Assembly (NCBI RefSeq): GCF_030867145.1
Contig: NC_134428.1
Location: forward strand, 25,893,320 to 25,957,319
DNA: 64,000 nucleotides
DNA from: Opisthocomus hoazin
Lineage: Eukaryota; Chordata; Aves; Opisthocomiformes; Opisthocomidae
Direction of reading: 5' to 3'
The notes under the pieces were generated by a model, which had not been told where the DNA came from, made no database searches, and was given only the letters and a program-made list of their open reading frames with translations. The position numbers and the translations under genes were made by a program. Positions 16,723 through 45,100 of this stretch are shown one piece after another (position 1 is the stretch's first letter; every line of letters starts with the position of its first letter).

Positions 16723-18065
16723 TAGCCTGTTTACCGTGTTTCAGAGCAGTGAGGGCACGCAGGAGTGTTCTGGGGGAAGGAGAGGGATATTGTTCTGTGA
16801 GACCAGGGCACGGCCTCTGCTGTTCCGGAGCACTTCTGTGAGCGTTCCTCAACACCAGTGGTGGGGCCAAGCCATCCTCGTGAAAGCTGCTGTCTCCTGT
16901 TGTTTCAACTTTGTATGCTCATTTGAATGTAATTCATTCCACGTTGTCTGAATTGTGCCATTAAATGTCCTGGACCTAGGAGAGCTGAAACCCAGAGCAA
17001 GCAGGTTTACGTTTGCTAGCAGCGGTCTCCATCCTAGAACAGAAGTGTGGTGGGGCTGGTGTGCGTGTGGTGGGCTCTTACTTACCAGGGTTCATCAGGC
17101 CCTGTGCTTTGCTTTGGAGAAACATTCACCGCTCTGTAGGCCTGCGTGTTGAGGTGGATGGCCTCCTGCTCTTCTCCCCGTGGACCGGGATTCTCTCCTG
17201 CAGGTACAGGACATTGTGCATCGTCCTGGGACTGGCTTTAGGGCTTCTGGCTGACGTTGAACCCTGTCTTTCTATACCTTGCCTGACAGGACGCTCCTTA
17301 GCTTTTAGCTGTTGAAGCAGACGTCAGTCCCGTGCTCTCACCCATCGCGCAGGGGTAGGATTCTCATGGCCTAAGCGTGTTCTACTTCCTGAACATTGCA
17401 GGCCTGAGAGAGCCACACGGCTTTGGAAAGAGGATTGCCGTGCCACTCGCAGAACTCAGTGCAGCAGAAAGCAGGGAATTAAAAGCAGAAAGTGGAGGAG
17501 GTGGATGAGAGAACGCTGCAGTTGTCCCCACTTATTACCCACTATGTGTATTTGCAGAAAGCTCTTTGGCGCTTTTTTGCATTAGAAAACTGAAGGAGAT
17601 TCAGACTTCTTGGAAAGAGTGAACATTTCATTTTGGACACGTCGTAGAGCAGGAGTAATTCTTGCTGGGCGCAGCTGTGTGGAGGGTGGAGGCGGCTGAC
17701 GCTGGTGTGTACCTGACTCAGCACCAGACAGCGGGCTGAAGGTGAACCTGCGCGCTCTGGCTGCGTTAGGTTAAAGCTTGGTGTCAGCCCTCGGCAGCTC
17801 CCAGAACTCGGGCTCCTGCGTGGGGTCGTGTGGCAGCCGGGGGCCAGGACGCGTGTTGGGTCCGTAGTGGGGCTACGGCTGCGAGGTCAGCAGCCCTGGA
17901 GCCCGCAGCTGCTCTGTGTGGTGCGAAGCACTGGTCTGCCGTAGGTAGCAAACAGCTGTACAAGTACTAAAGTGTGTAGTCACTGCTGTTAACCAAGTGT
18001 AAACCCGCTGGCTGGTTTGTTTGTATTTTTACTGCGTGTAAATTAAAGCCTCTTCAGTTGTTCAA
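16723..18065 (+). other. DCTN5: DCTN5 3' UTR with two candidate poly(A) signals
   Basis: No gene is seen after the DCTN5 stop. ATTAAA occurs at 16960-16965 (short 3' UTR, about 260 nt) and again at 18042-18047 (long, about 1.3 kb), the latter followed by GT-rich sequence. Two mRNA lengths are therefore plausible. The sequence between is ordinary mixed-composition DNA without recognised repeats. Confidence 0.6.
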
Positions 18066-18932
18066 GTGACTCAAGGTTGTGACTCTTCCCATCAGCCTCG
18101 AGACTGGAGGGAGGTTTCTGCTGTGCCGGGCCGCCGGCATCGCGGTCTCTCTCTTGCTCTGTGGCTGTTACCGCGTCAGTGCGTTAAAAAAGCGACGTGT
18201 GGGGCGAGGCAGCTGCTGCCTTCTGCCTGCGAGCTGGTGGCTGTCGGCGTCGTTGTTTCGGAACAGCTCTGAGCGCCTCTGCTTCTGTTCCTCACGCTGA
18301 AGTGAGAATCCTGAAGCCACCAGGGTGGCACTGGAGTGTGTGGCGTGGCAGTACGCGTGGCAGCATTGCTTCAGGCGCTCGGACGTGGCTCCCGTTTTGG
18401 ACCCAGCCATCCCGGCTGGCAGATTCCTTTTTGTCTGTACAGAAAAGCAGGCGCTGGAGCCCGCTGCTCGTGGCGGGGAGCGCAGCTGGGACGAGAAGAG
18501 GAGGCCACGACCGGGCCGGTACCGCTGAGCGCTCCAGCGCGGCGGGTCGGAGTGCAAGGGCTTTACCGGGAGCCCGGGAGGAGACTGGCGGGGTGGGGGG
18601 CGGAGGGGTTTACCCCCTCCCCCAGTCCCCGAGCCACCCCGCAGCGAGCAGTGCCGGGTTGGGGTGCTTTTCCCGCGGTTCTGGGGGCTGGGGGCGTGTC
18701 CCGGCGCGGTGGCCCCGCCCGCCGCGCTTAAAGAGACGGGTGGGGCGGGGCGGGGGAGCACGGCGGGCGGGGCTTCCTCCCATGGTGCCCCGCGGCGGGC
18801 GGCGTGGATTTTAAATCCTCTCAGCCAATGGGGAGCGGCCGCGGGCGCGTAACGTCCCGGTCCCCGCGTTTGAATCCGGCAGCGCCCGCTCCAGGCCCGG
18901 CTCCCCCTCAGGGCCGCGTCCCGTTCCCCGGT
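18066..18932 (+). promoter_or_regulatory. PLK1: PLK1 promoter with NF-Y box and CHR element
   Basis: The proximal part is CpG-rich. A CCAAT box (CAGCCAATGGG) lies at 18825-18829, and TTTGAA, the canonical cell-cycle homology region, lies at 18869-18874, about 60 bp before the ATG. NF-Y plus CHR is the arrangement through which DREAM represses, and MMB-FOXM1 activates, G2/M genes; human PLK1 is a known member. The distal part (18066-18700) shows nothing I can name. The elements are seen in sequence; the regulation is carried over from the family. Confidence 0.75.
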
Positions 18933-24029
<5,097 letters not shown>

Positions 24030-24570
24030 GCCTTGTTCTCGACGGACTCGACAGCTGTGCCGAACTGTCCCGGCTGCGGAGGGGGAGATCCGGCAGCACC
24101 CAGCTCGCGTGTCGCCTCCCACCGCATAACTGGGCTCCCGCTCCTGGGTGCGGCCTCGTTGCCACAAGGAAACCCCTGATGCTGTGGGAACGGTGTTGTT
24201 CACTCTGGTATCCAAAGAGGTTTCTTGCTCCCCCTTCCTGATGATAGAATTCTGGTTTTTAATTGCATCCCTTGCCTTTATTTTCTAACTTCCAAAAGCC
24301 TGACTCGAGTCACAACCCTCTTGTTTGAGGCTCCTGGGCCTTCTCTTGAGAGAGCAAAGCATGGGGAGAGCAGAACTATCGTGTAAGTTATTTGTACGTG
24401 TCTGTGCTGATGCTCTAGGCTTTTGTTTCCTCTTGTAGAAATTCAGGTAAGATATTTAACAAGCCCAGGGTGAGACTGAGCAATCAGCCTTTTAATATTG
24501 AGATTCATCTACATGAAACCTGAACTTTTTGTATATTGCATAACTTGATTAAAGATTGTTCGCTGCAGCG
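24030..24570 (+). other. PLK1: PLK1 3' UTR and poly(A) signal
   Basis: No further gene is seen after the PLK1 stop. ATTAAA lies at 24548-24553 (CTTGATTAAAGATTG), so cleavage near 24570 and a 3' UTR of about 540 nt are expected. Confidence 0.7.
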
Positions 24571-26230
24571 TCCAGCCTGTCGTGGTTCCCTTTGGCTCGC
24601 TGTGCGGGAGGGAGCAGCGCCTTGCCTCGGGCTTCCCCACCACCCAGGAGCCGTGCTCGCAGCAGCCCGTGCTGTTGCTCCATTCCCTCCCGAGCAGCCC
24701 CTGGCTGAGCTGCGCCCTGGGCTGGCTCCTCGGCTGCAGCTCTGGACACACAGCATCAGGGAAACTGCGCAGGAATGGGGAGAGGGTCGCGTTGTTCGGG
24801 GAGATGCTCGTCAGGAGCCAAGAGGGGCCTGGGAGTTACTGATGCTGCGCTGCAGGAGAGGAGACCTTCAGGGTAGGGCAGGGGCTGGGCTCCATCCCGA
24901 GGCGCTCAGCCTTACCTTCCCCTTTCCGTTTGGTTGGCTCTTTACTACAGGGAAGATGCTCAAAATTGTGACGACGTAATTAGCAGAAGTCACCTGCTGT
25001 AGCAGCCTTCAGCAGGAGCCCAGTCAGCTCTGCTGGGTTCCCTCCCACCACTGCTCCCCCCCAGCACCTCCCAGTGCTCGCAGGCCAGTTCATTTCTAAG
25101 CAGGACCTGCTTTTTCGTTTTTATTTTTTTTATAACATTTTGTATAAAATGCTCTAGGCCATAGAGTGTTCTGAAGAGAAACCAGGTACAAACCCCGGTA
25201 CCATGTAACGAGCTCCCGCACCCCAGCACAGGGAGGAATCGGACTCCACAAAACCACCGCTCTTCCCCTGGGGACGCCCGGCCGAGGGGCCGCGGCTCCG
25301 GGCCCAGGGTCTGCGGCGTGCGCAGCCTGGTTGGTGTGAGCTGTGCCCACGGGGACACCGTGAAGCAGAACACCCGTGGGGAACCCACCCAGGGCAGCAG
25401 GCACGGGCTGTGCCGAGGGAAGGGGTCCCTGCGGAGAGGGACCCTGCCCCGGTGCCCCAACCCCTCTGCTCGGCGCTCCTGGGCACGGGACTGACTCGGG
25501 GGCCTCTGACCCGGTGTAACTACAGGCTCCTGCTGACCAAAAGGGAGAAAAACTTTCTTCTCAGCCCAGCCGAGATGAAAAACTTCACTATGGGGCTTGT
25601 GCTGGAGGCCCCATGCCTCCCGGGGGCTGGTGCTGCCTCGCCCTCCGCAGCCCTGAAGCGAAGACCCTGACCCCAAGCGCAGGGGAGGCTGCTGCGAGCG
25701 GACCCCTGGATCGGCTCCAGCGCTGAGGCGGGGGGACCCATCCCGTCACAGCCGGGGGCTGGACACGCGCTCCAAGAGCCGCTTCCCCGGGCGCGCGGCA
25801 CGGGGTGAAGCTCGCCATTCCCTGGTGAACGCCCCGCTGGGACCCGGCCCCAGCCCGGCTGCGTTGCTCGGCCAGCGCAGGGCCTGGCCGGCCGCCCTCG
25901 GGAAACACAACGCACGTTTTCTTCTTCTCAACGACCACGTCCACCGCAGAGATTTTTGTTGTTGCTCTCTGCCACAGCTACCTTCAGGCGGCTGCAGCTG
26001 ACTCAGCGTTTGCACAGGTGGGTGCCCAGAGAGTCCGGCCGCTCGCCTCTGCGGGGCCGTGCTGCCCGTACCCCCACGTACGCTGGGCGCCTGGCGGGTC
26101 CCCGGACCCCACCTTGCCCTGGGGAGGGGGACAAGGACACCGGAGAGCCCCAGGGCTGCGGCTACGGGTGGGGGGGGAGTGGCCGCAGCAGCCTGGCCCC
26201 GCGGGTGCCGTCCCGGCACACGTCCCCCCC
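24571..26230 (-). other. ERN2: PLK1/ERN2 tail-to-tail interval and ERN2 3' UTR
   Basis: On the minus strand AATAAA at 25120-25125 is the first good poly(A) signal after the ERN2 stop, giving a 3' UTR of about 1.1 kb. Between it and the PLK1 signal are only about 550 bp of GC-rich sequence in which I see no gene, RNA or repeat. Open frames on either strand here have no homology I recognise. Confidence 0.6.
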
Positions 26231-36774
<10,544 letters not shown>

Positions 36775-37560
36775 GGCCCGGACATGGCGGGGCCGCGGGG
36801 CCGGGCCGGGCCGCGCTTATCGCCGCGCCGGGAGCCAGCGGGGCCGGGGCGGGCCCAGGACGCGGCCTCCGCCCCCCGCCCGGCTCGGCCCGGCCCCCGC
36901 GGGGGTTCCCCGGCCGCTTCGCGCGGGGTCGAGGACCCGCACCCCCGCGTTGAGCATCGCCGCCCTCCCCGGTTCTAACACCGGGCCGGGAAACACCCCA
37001 CCCACCCCCCCCCGCCGGTACCCCCGGCCCCGGTCCTGCGGGCTCCGCCTGGGAGCCGCCCGGCCCCGGCTGCCTCCGGCTCCGTCCGACGGCAGAGCGG
37101 GGCCGGCGGGGCCGCAGCGGCAGGGCCTGGCAGCAGCACCCCGGGGGACCCCGGGGTTCCCCCCGCCGCTGTCACCGTGCAGCTGTGATGTGGCCCCTGG
37201 CAGAGGTCAGAGCGAGCCGGGCCTCGCCCGCGGACCGTGGATCGGGGATTCCGAACCCTGTGGCGGTGGGAACGCTCCCGAACCGCCTCTGCCACGCGTG
37301 GAAGAGCCACGGCTGCCGGCAGCCCCGCACGCCGCGTCCCCCAGCCCCTGCCTGGGGTGGGCTGCGGCCCCGGGACACGGCCCCACGCGGGGGCAGGGAG
37401 CCGGAGAAGGGCTCTGCTGTAACCCGCAGGCTCCTCGCAGGGAGGGCCGCACGGCCCCCAGCCCCCGCCCGGGGAGGAAGACCTTCCCCCGGCCTCCCGC
37501 CTGCGTCCAGCTTTCCACACAGCAGCTACAAACCATTTGCTAACGGTCGTTCAGGCGGTC
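36775..37560 (-). promoter_or_regulatory. ERN2: ERN2 upstream region, CpG-rich
   Basis: The sequence upstream of the ERN2 start codon is strongly CpG-rich and has no TATA box. A GATAAG site (minus strand, 36816-36821) lies about 45 bp upstream of the ATG. GATA factors drive gut epithelial genes, which would suit IRE1-beta, but one hexamer is weak evidence. GC content falls sharply at about 37.5 kb. Confidence 0.45.
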
Positions 37561-40500
37561 GGGAGCAGCTTACTACGTACAGAATGGTGAAACACTCCAA
37601 AGCAGAAATACTTAATTATCAAACTTTAATTCGTAAGACTAATCTTACAGAACAAAACAACAGGATAACCGGTCAAGGTCACACTTAAAAAAATCCAGCA
37701 GTGCAAATCTAAGACTAAATATTTGCCATCTCCCCTCCCCTGAAACAGGCAATAGATTATTCAGAAATACCATAACACATGGTACTTACATATTCCATTT
37801 AAAATAAACCTGCAGTGGACACAAGCATCTAAGACTTTTTTTTTTTTTTTTTTTAAATAATATAAAACCAAAGAATGGATTGGGTTGGCCCCAGCAAACT
37901 TCCGTGAGCCACAGAAAGCGAAGCCTTGGCTAGCAGGTGAAAGGGCCGTGCGCTTCACACAGGACTCGCTACAGCTCTGCCGGTCCCCCTCCGCCCTGCC
38001 CGCAGCGACGAGGACGCCAATTAACAAACCAGGATGCCCACAGCCGAACCCTAGCAGGCGGCGCAAGGCGGGAGCACCAGCCGGAACACGCGAGGGGCTG
38101 CCCTGGAGAACTCGAGTCACAGAGCAGGAAGGAGCCAACGCGGAGGAGGGAGGCTGGGGCGCGAAGCTCGGGGCGCGGGGCAGGGCGCGGGGCGCGCAGT
38201 GTCGCCCGGCCGCGTCGCCCGCGGTGCCAGGGCCGCGGCCACCGGGCAGGGCGGGCACGGAACAGAGCAGCGCAGCGTGGCACCGCGGCAGCGGCACTGC
38301 GAGCCGCTTCTCTTCGGCCCCTGAAGCGCGAAGCGGCAACGGACACGAGCTGCGTCGAGCAGACAGTTCAGCAGGCTGCGTGCGCCTTACCAGTTTCTTT
38401 TCTCGTTCTTTGAGTTCAGATCACTTCTTCCTCCTTCATCACCGTAACACTCTCGTTTTAGTTACACATTTCTCATCAAACAGTGCTATTAACGGAAATT
38501 ATTGATTTACTTCAAACTTGAGAGGAAAAACTTGCAAGCAATACAAGGTTTTCGTGCAAGATTCCATCTCCCTTCAGACCCAGACAAGGTTTAGTGCCCT
38601 CCTTTTGCACCCCTAACGCAATACGGGGCTGCACAAGGAGAGGAGGAAGGAATGCTCGGCTCAGAACGTGGAGAGAAGAAACCCACAGCGCTGGGCATGG
38701 AGAAGGGGAAGGGACGGCACACGGGTGAGCTGCAAGACCCAAGGCCATCGCACGGGGTTCGGAGAGCTCGGGGACGCGGCAGGACTGCCCCGGACAGGGC
38801 GTCAGCGAGGAGGGGACGCTGCCGGGCGCTGGAGCGGCTGCCAGCGCGGCGTGGGCAACACCGGCTTTGCTCCACGGACACCCACGCTGGCGTTACAGGC
38901 GCTTCAACCCCTGGTTAGTAAATCCAGCAAAGCACTCAACTTCACAAGGAATCGTACCCCAAAATGCTCACAGGGAGTTACACGTAAATACAACAGGGAA
39001 CCAGTCTCCGTCGAAAGGAGATCAAATTGTAATTTAACTGGAATAAACTTTTGTGCAAGAATCACCAGGCACTACCATCAACTTCCTACAGAAGATTGCA
39101 TGTCGGATCTCAAAACAACCTTTATCAGCCAACTCAAAATACTGATTGTACTTGCACTTTACTCACAAGGCTGTGTCTTACTGAGGACTAATTGCCAAAT
39201 TCCTGCACGGGACCATTCGTTACGCGGAGTCTGCCCTGGAGATGATCACAGGCCCCAGAGAGTAAAACCCAGAGCCAAGAGGCTCGCAAACGGCTCCCCA
39301 GCTAGGCAAGCTGTGACAGCATCGAACCAGAGAGATGGTGTTTCCTTCGATGTTAATGCCCGTTAGTTAATGTCAGTAATTGCCTTGGAAAAATCGGTAT
39401 ACACCAGCAGACACAAAGCTCCACGCCACGCTGAAAGAGACAGGTTCTCAAAAGCAGCGCTGCTACGTTCAGCTGGAATATTCATTTCAAAGAACTCCCA
39501 GGAAACCTACCGTATTAAGCCAACAAACACCAGTTAAAACATTTTACGTAAGTATCACTTTCCTGTATTTTAATTCAAAATTTGTACACAGAACAAAAAA
39601 GTTATAACAATTTCATTTTTCAAATCAAATTCAACTTGAAAAGAAGCACCTGAACAGGACCACATTTTCTGAGTTTGCAATATTTTCTTCCCCATGTTTA
39701 AAACTGCTTTCTAACCCACGGTTTTTATACTCCGTTTCCTTCGAGACGATCGATTGTACCCGGCACAGGATGCAGAGCAGCTGAGCCCTTGGGGAAGGAG
39801 CAGACAGGAGTGCTCCGTGCCCAAGGTGCCCCTCTCGCCCCGGCAGCCACCGATCGGGGACCTGCCCGCCCTCAGCACCAGCCCCGGTCACTGCTGCGAG
39901 CACGGGAGCCACGGGAGCTCTGGGGAGGGACTGGAATGAGGAGCAAGCAAATGGAGGAGTAGGCAAGGAAAACGGAATACGAATGGATGCACAGAGAGGT
40001 CCCAGCCAGTCGAGTAGCAAGCGGGAGCTGACAACCACAGAACCGACAGCACGGCAAGTGCAAAGCTGTCCCCAGGCGACAGGAAGAGCTCGTGTCACCC
40101 ACTTCCACGATACCGCAGTGCGTACACTTTCCACCAGGTACTTAACTTTAAGCCTTAACCCCGGGATTGGCAACTAGAAAATAAGAAGTGCGATAGTTGC
40201 ATGGAAGTTGTAGTTTCATCCCCAGCTGACTCACGCCAACTCCGCTGCCTGCGCTCGCTTGCTCCGAGCGTCGGCCGGGGCTGCTCCAGGGAGCCGACAG
40301 CACCGGGGCAGGGATGGCTCCCGTCTCAGCGCGGCTATGGCGAGAGAGACTGCTGGTGCCTTCTACACAGGAAGCAAATATCTCAAGCTACAAGAGTAAT
40401 AAGCACATCACTAGTTTATATGTAGGATATGAAACACCTTTAAAATTCTTATTGCCTCAATGTTCTAACTGAAAATACAAAACAAAAGCTGCTTATGCTG

Positions 40501-42173
40501 CCGCCAAGAGTCTACGGGTAAATACGCAATCTGCATACACACCATAAAGTGAACGCTTTTCCCAGTCTCGGAAACAACATAAAAATAAAATAAATACCCA
40601 TTTGGGAATTTGCACCTGCTGAGTTTCAAGTGGGCTGTTTCAAGGAGAGTGAAAAACAGCCATGGAACATGTTAAGATCAGCTATTCCTACAAGGTTGCT
40701 TCCCCACGAGTCTCACAGAAAGCTGAGCTGCCTGCATTGAGCAGTAGCAGGCCTGCAGCGTTAAGAACAGCGACCTGTCAGATGCAGGTTTCGCACAGAG
40801 CAAGACTGATTCAGGCTGGCTGCCCGGCGCAGCCTGTTACGGGTGTGCACCTTTGCAGGACCGAAAGGTCCGTTCAGAACACCTGAGATCAACGGCAGGC
40901 GGGTCGCCGCGCTGACGCCCAGCGTCACAAACCAAAGGCGAGGAGCACTGCTTCAGACAGGGCGCGACCAAGGACTTCCCGTAAACCTGAGCAAGAGAAA
41001 AGCTGACAGGTGATTTACATTTTCAACAGATCAGTTGCTGGGTAGGTACCCCAAATTCGGTAAGATTCACTGAATAAGGTAACTGTAAATTTTCAAATCC
41101 AGCTCATAACAGACAACTGCAGTTATTTCGGACCCGAAGCGGCATCCGAGCTTCGCCCTTCACCGCTCCCCCAGGCCCAGACAAGGCAGGAAGGTCCCCC
41201 CGGTTCACCCCTCGCCAGAGCCGTGCCACCACTGCACCCGCTCACGCCGGGCACGCCGGAGCCTTTTCTTCAGTCAAACGGGTCAGCGTCATCGCAACAG
41301 CTGCCAGGTGGCTCCGGGCCGCAACGCGCGCGATGAAGACAACGCTCCGGAACACACCGCGCCGTGGGGCAGGGCAGCGCAGAGCAGAGAGGTGTGCGGG
41401 CGGCAGGGGGACAACCGAGGCGGCACAAAGGGGACAGCAAGCAGCACTGGGTCACCGGGACCACACACACCCACAGCAGTGTTCCTCTGCTCCAAACGTG
41501 CTACACAGAGCACCAGCCCGGAGTGTCCAGCACGGGAAAGAAGGAGAGGGGGGAAAAAAAAAACAAACCAACAGCAGGGCATCTTTGGGTTGAAAAAGAA
41601 TAAAAATGTAAAGAAATTAAGAGTTTTGCTACCAAAGATTCAGACCTGAAATAAAAGGGCCAGCAGAATATGGCTTACTAAACATCAACTTTGCATACGG
41701 TTTTAAAGTTTATTTTTAAAAAACTGTTTCTGAAATTCTCAGTCACAACCAAGTAACTAAATTAAGTCTAACGCTTGTAACTGAAAGATTATGAAAATAT
41801 CTGTTTTTGTTCAAACCATGTAAAAAATCCTCAACAGTACATTGTAATATTTTCTTTTTAAAACTAAATTGGAAGATCAACTCTCAGCAGATTTAAGTGT
41901 ATTACACACAATATTTTGTGAATTCAGATTTATTGATTTCCATTGTATTTGCTTTAAATATGGTTGAAGCTGACTGCAGAAAAGGGATGGTGAAATTTTT
42001 AAGTTAAAAGTAAACTAATGGTGAAAGAACATCACCTCTGGCTTCCATCACCGCCTCGTTTATAATATTTTATTAATAAGTTCCAGGACTGTCACATCCA
42101 GGGCTGTTGGAGGCCTCTCCCAGCAGTGTCCTTAGCTTTGTGTCATTTTCCTGTGCCAGAGGTGAGCGTGCTT
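37561..42173 (-). other. UBFD1: UBFD1 3' UTR plus intergenic DNA up to ERN2
   Basis: No coding exon of any recognised gene lies here. Much of the interval is AT-richer than the rest of the window, with GC-rich islands near 38.0-38.3, 38.7-38.9 and 41.1-41.5 kb. AATAAA signals on the minus strand at 42068-42073, 41929-41934 and 41709-41714 could end short UBFD1 transcripts. An ATTAAA at 37625-37630 could end a very long one. A 19-base T run is at 37836-37854. I cannot tell where UBFD1 ends and intergenic DNA begins. Confidence 0.5.
37836..37854. repeat. homopolymer T run
   Basis: Nineteen consecutive T on the plus strand (A19 on the minus strand). No element body or target-site duplication is visible beside it, so I do not call it a retrotransposon tail. 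Confidence 0.8.
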
Positions 42174-45100
42174 TCAAAAATACTGCCACTTTCCCAGCAC
42201 CGTGTCTTTGATTGCATCGACATATTGAGTCGGTACCCAATAGACCCAGTAGTAAGACGCTTCTGTTGGGCCCAGCTGAAATGCCTGCAAAGTTAAAAAC
42301 GACAACATTTACAAACGGGAAACACAACAGCTTACACCAGTGGACAGGTACAGCTCACCCACCACCGACAGCAAACGCGTCTGTCGCACCTACGGCCTCC
42401 CTCAAACGCCTGGCGCGCTCCACAGTTACCTGAGCAGCAACTGCAAAAAACATGCCTCAGGAAAAAAAGAACTGCAAAGCACCAGCTAAAGGACGAGCTC
42501 TTTGCTTTTAAGATACCACAGCAGCAATGAACACCCTTGGCCAGTTTTAAGAACAGGAGGAAGCTGCTCTGAAGGCAGAATCTGAAGCGTCACTCGAAGC
42601 CTCAAAGAAACGAGCGGCATGCACAGAGGTGAGAAGCCAAACAGGAACTAAGACAGACAATGACCACGCTTTCGTAGACATAAAATTTCACAGAATTTTA
42701 TAGTTAGACACAGCGCCCTGTTCTCAGCTCGTGTCAGCGTAGATAGGACAGGAGCACCAGAGCACGCCAGTAACCCCCACCCTTGTTTGAGGATAAGAGT
42801 TTGTTGTATCATTCCAAGGAGGACATTTTCTTACACGGGTGATCAAAAACCAAGTATTCAGACAAACACTAGATCAGCACCCTCCTGCAGACAATAATTT
42901 TAAGGTGTAACATTTCCCCTTTCTTCCCCTACAGAAGGGAGCAGGGTCATATGAGGAACTCACTTCAACATTAGAAGTGAGTTACTGCACTCTTGAGAGC
43001 AAGAAGTCAAAAAACCCCACAGATTAAAAGAAACAGCCAACGATTCAGTAGAACTCGCACTGCTCTCTTCTTAAATGTGTTATTTTGCTAGACCCAATAC
43101 CAGTTTCCCAGAAAAATCACGTACAGAAAAAAAACAACATTACAGTATCCATTCATTAGTTTTTCTTAACCTCCAGCAAGGCCTCTCGTTTATATAAATA
43201 TAACAGAAACTAGAAATCCAACTAGGTATAGGAAAACATCACTAACACTAGGAAATCACGGCTGTATCGTGGGTATTTTTCCTGTTTTAACACTGTCATG
43301 AGACAGAAGATACAACACAACGCTTCAGCACTAACGTTTGCATGAAAGCAGCCCAGATTTCCATAACCTAGCAGATCCTCCATATGCCACCCAAAATATT
43401 TACACTGCGACAACAGCCCCACCTTCCACCACACCAGGCTGCCGTTACTATCGGCCTCCGACTTGCTCTGTTTTAAAAGCCTTACTTCTGTGTATTGGCA
43501 TGAAGAAATTAGACTGATATTATTAAAATAGAGACGTTACTCACCATCATGTGATAATCCTCATGTCCTTCAATAGGTTCACTCACCACATTTTTTATGG
43601 ACCCCATGGGTAACTTTTCTGTTCTCTCTACATTAAAATTGATCAAAGTATTATTTCTGATATATGAAGAAGTAGTATTTCATATTAATTTCCGACACCA
43701 CCTCCATTACTTCCAAAAGCTCCTCATGTCAGCATTCTCCTCTTGGGGTGAACTTTGGAAACCTGCTGCTGAGGAGCCCGTCCTCCACACCACCACACAG
43801 CCGGCACCCTAATAATCCACAGGAATCCAAACCTGGGGTGCTCAGTTCCTCGCCTTTGATGTCTCTGCATCATACTAAGCACTTTGGCGTACCTGACTTG
43901 CACCTAGAGTGAGAGAGGGGCAACCCCTGGCCTCGTTTAACGTCTCCCTGAAAGGAACTCCGCTTGGGCCAGCGGGATCACCCACCACAGCGAAAGCTGA
44001 ACGAAGACAGGCTAACTAACCCTTCGAAAGCCTAGTCCCCGTTAACCCTGAAGCAGTGTTCAACTGCTACTACAAGAGCACAGGGAAGGATATGTTAAGG
44101 AGCAAATAGGGAAAGAAACAAGAAGAGAAATGAGGATAAAAAGAAAAAAAAGATGACTCCAATTACAGGGCAGATTATTGTCAGCCAGCCAGGGGTAACC
44201 AACAAGAATGGCAAAGCACACCGTTCACAGCAGACTTTTGCTGTCTCCGTTCTGTCCTCATTCCTCTCTGGAGACTCAACTCCAAGATCCTTCCTTTCAG
44301 CTCCAGCTTTCAGTGTCAGCCTAAAATTATACTCTTGAATACAAGACAGCAAAGACCATAAACACTCTACAAAGGAGAAACAGAACTCTGAGTTCCTTAG
44401 ATATACCTAAACTGTGTGATCCAGAAAAAAAAGCACCTACCTAAAAGGAGCACAGAGGGAGATAAATTTAGTCTGTGATGTAGAGACAAATATTTTCTGT
44501 CTCAGCGCCGTAACTAAGCTGACTCTGAACTACCCCAGTCAGACCCGCGACATTCGTTCATTGAGTAAAATCTTACTTTTCACTCATTTAGCAACCTGCA
44601 AATCAATTACTCTTTGCAGCATCTCAGCAATAGACAAATCCGTATTATCAATGCCTCTACGAAAACGGCCCAGAGCAACTGAGAAACATCCACCTACGCC
44701 AAACCTCAGACTACAGAACCGTACAAAGTGATCTGTGGAGCACAGGGAGGCTGCGTGGGGGAAGAATCCGTTTCCTCTCTCCAGGACTAGCAAGTGAAAA
44801 ACTGTGTCAGTGCTCAGTTGGTTTTATTCTAGCCCTTACATGCTGGCATCCGCCACGAATTTCTCGGAGCAGGAGGGAGTTTTTCCCAACAACAGCCAGC
44901 AATTACAACCATGGCCCAGGGGAAGCAAGCTGCTGCTAATTATGGGAAGTAGGGAAACAGGTTACGCGAAGACAGATGACTGCAGAAGAATCGAATTTCA
45001 CAGCTTGAGAAACACTCATCTAGAGCACTTCACAAATACTAAACTTGACACTCGTCTAGAAGGTGAAGGAAGAGGATTAATTACCTAAATACTACTAATA

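Noticed and set aside
18804-18932. N-terminal extension of PLK1
   Set aside because: The open frame crosses the CCAAT box and CHR element, starts at a non-ATG codon, and has no counterpart in human PLK1, which starts MSAA as does the ATG at 18933.
37836-37854. Poly(T) run as a retrotransposon tail
   Set aside because: No element body, internal promoter or target-site duplication is visible beside it, and bird CR1 elements do not end in poly(A).
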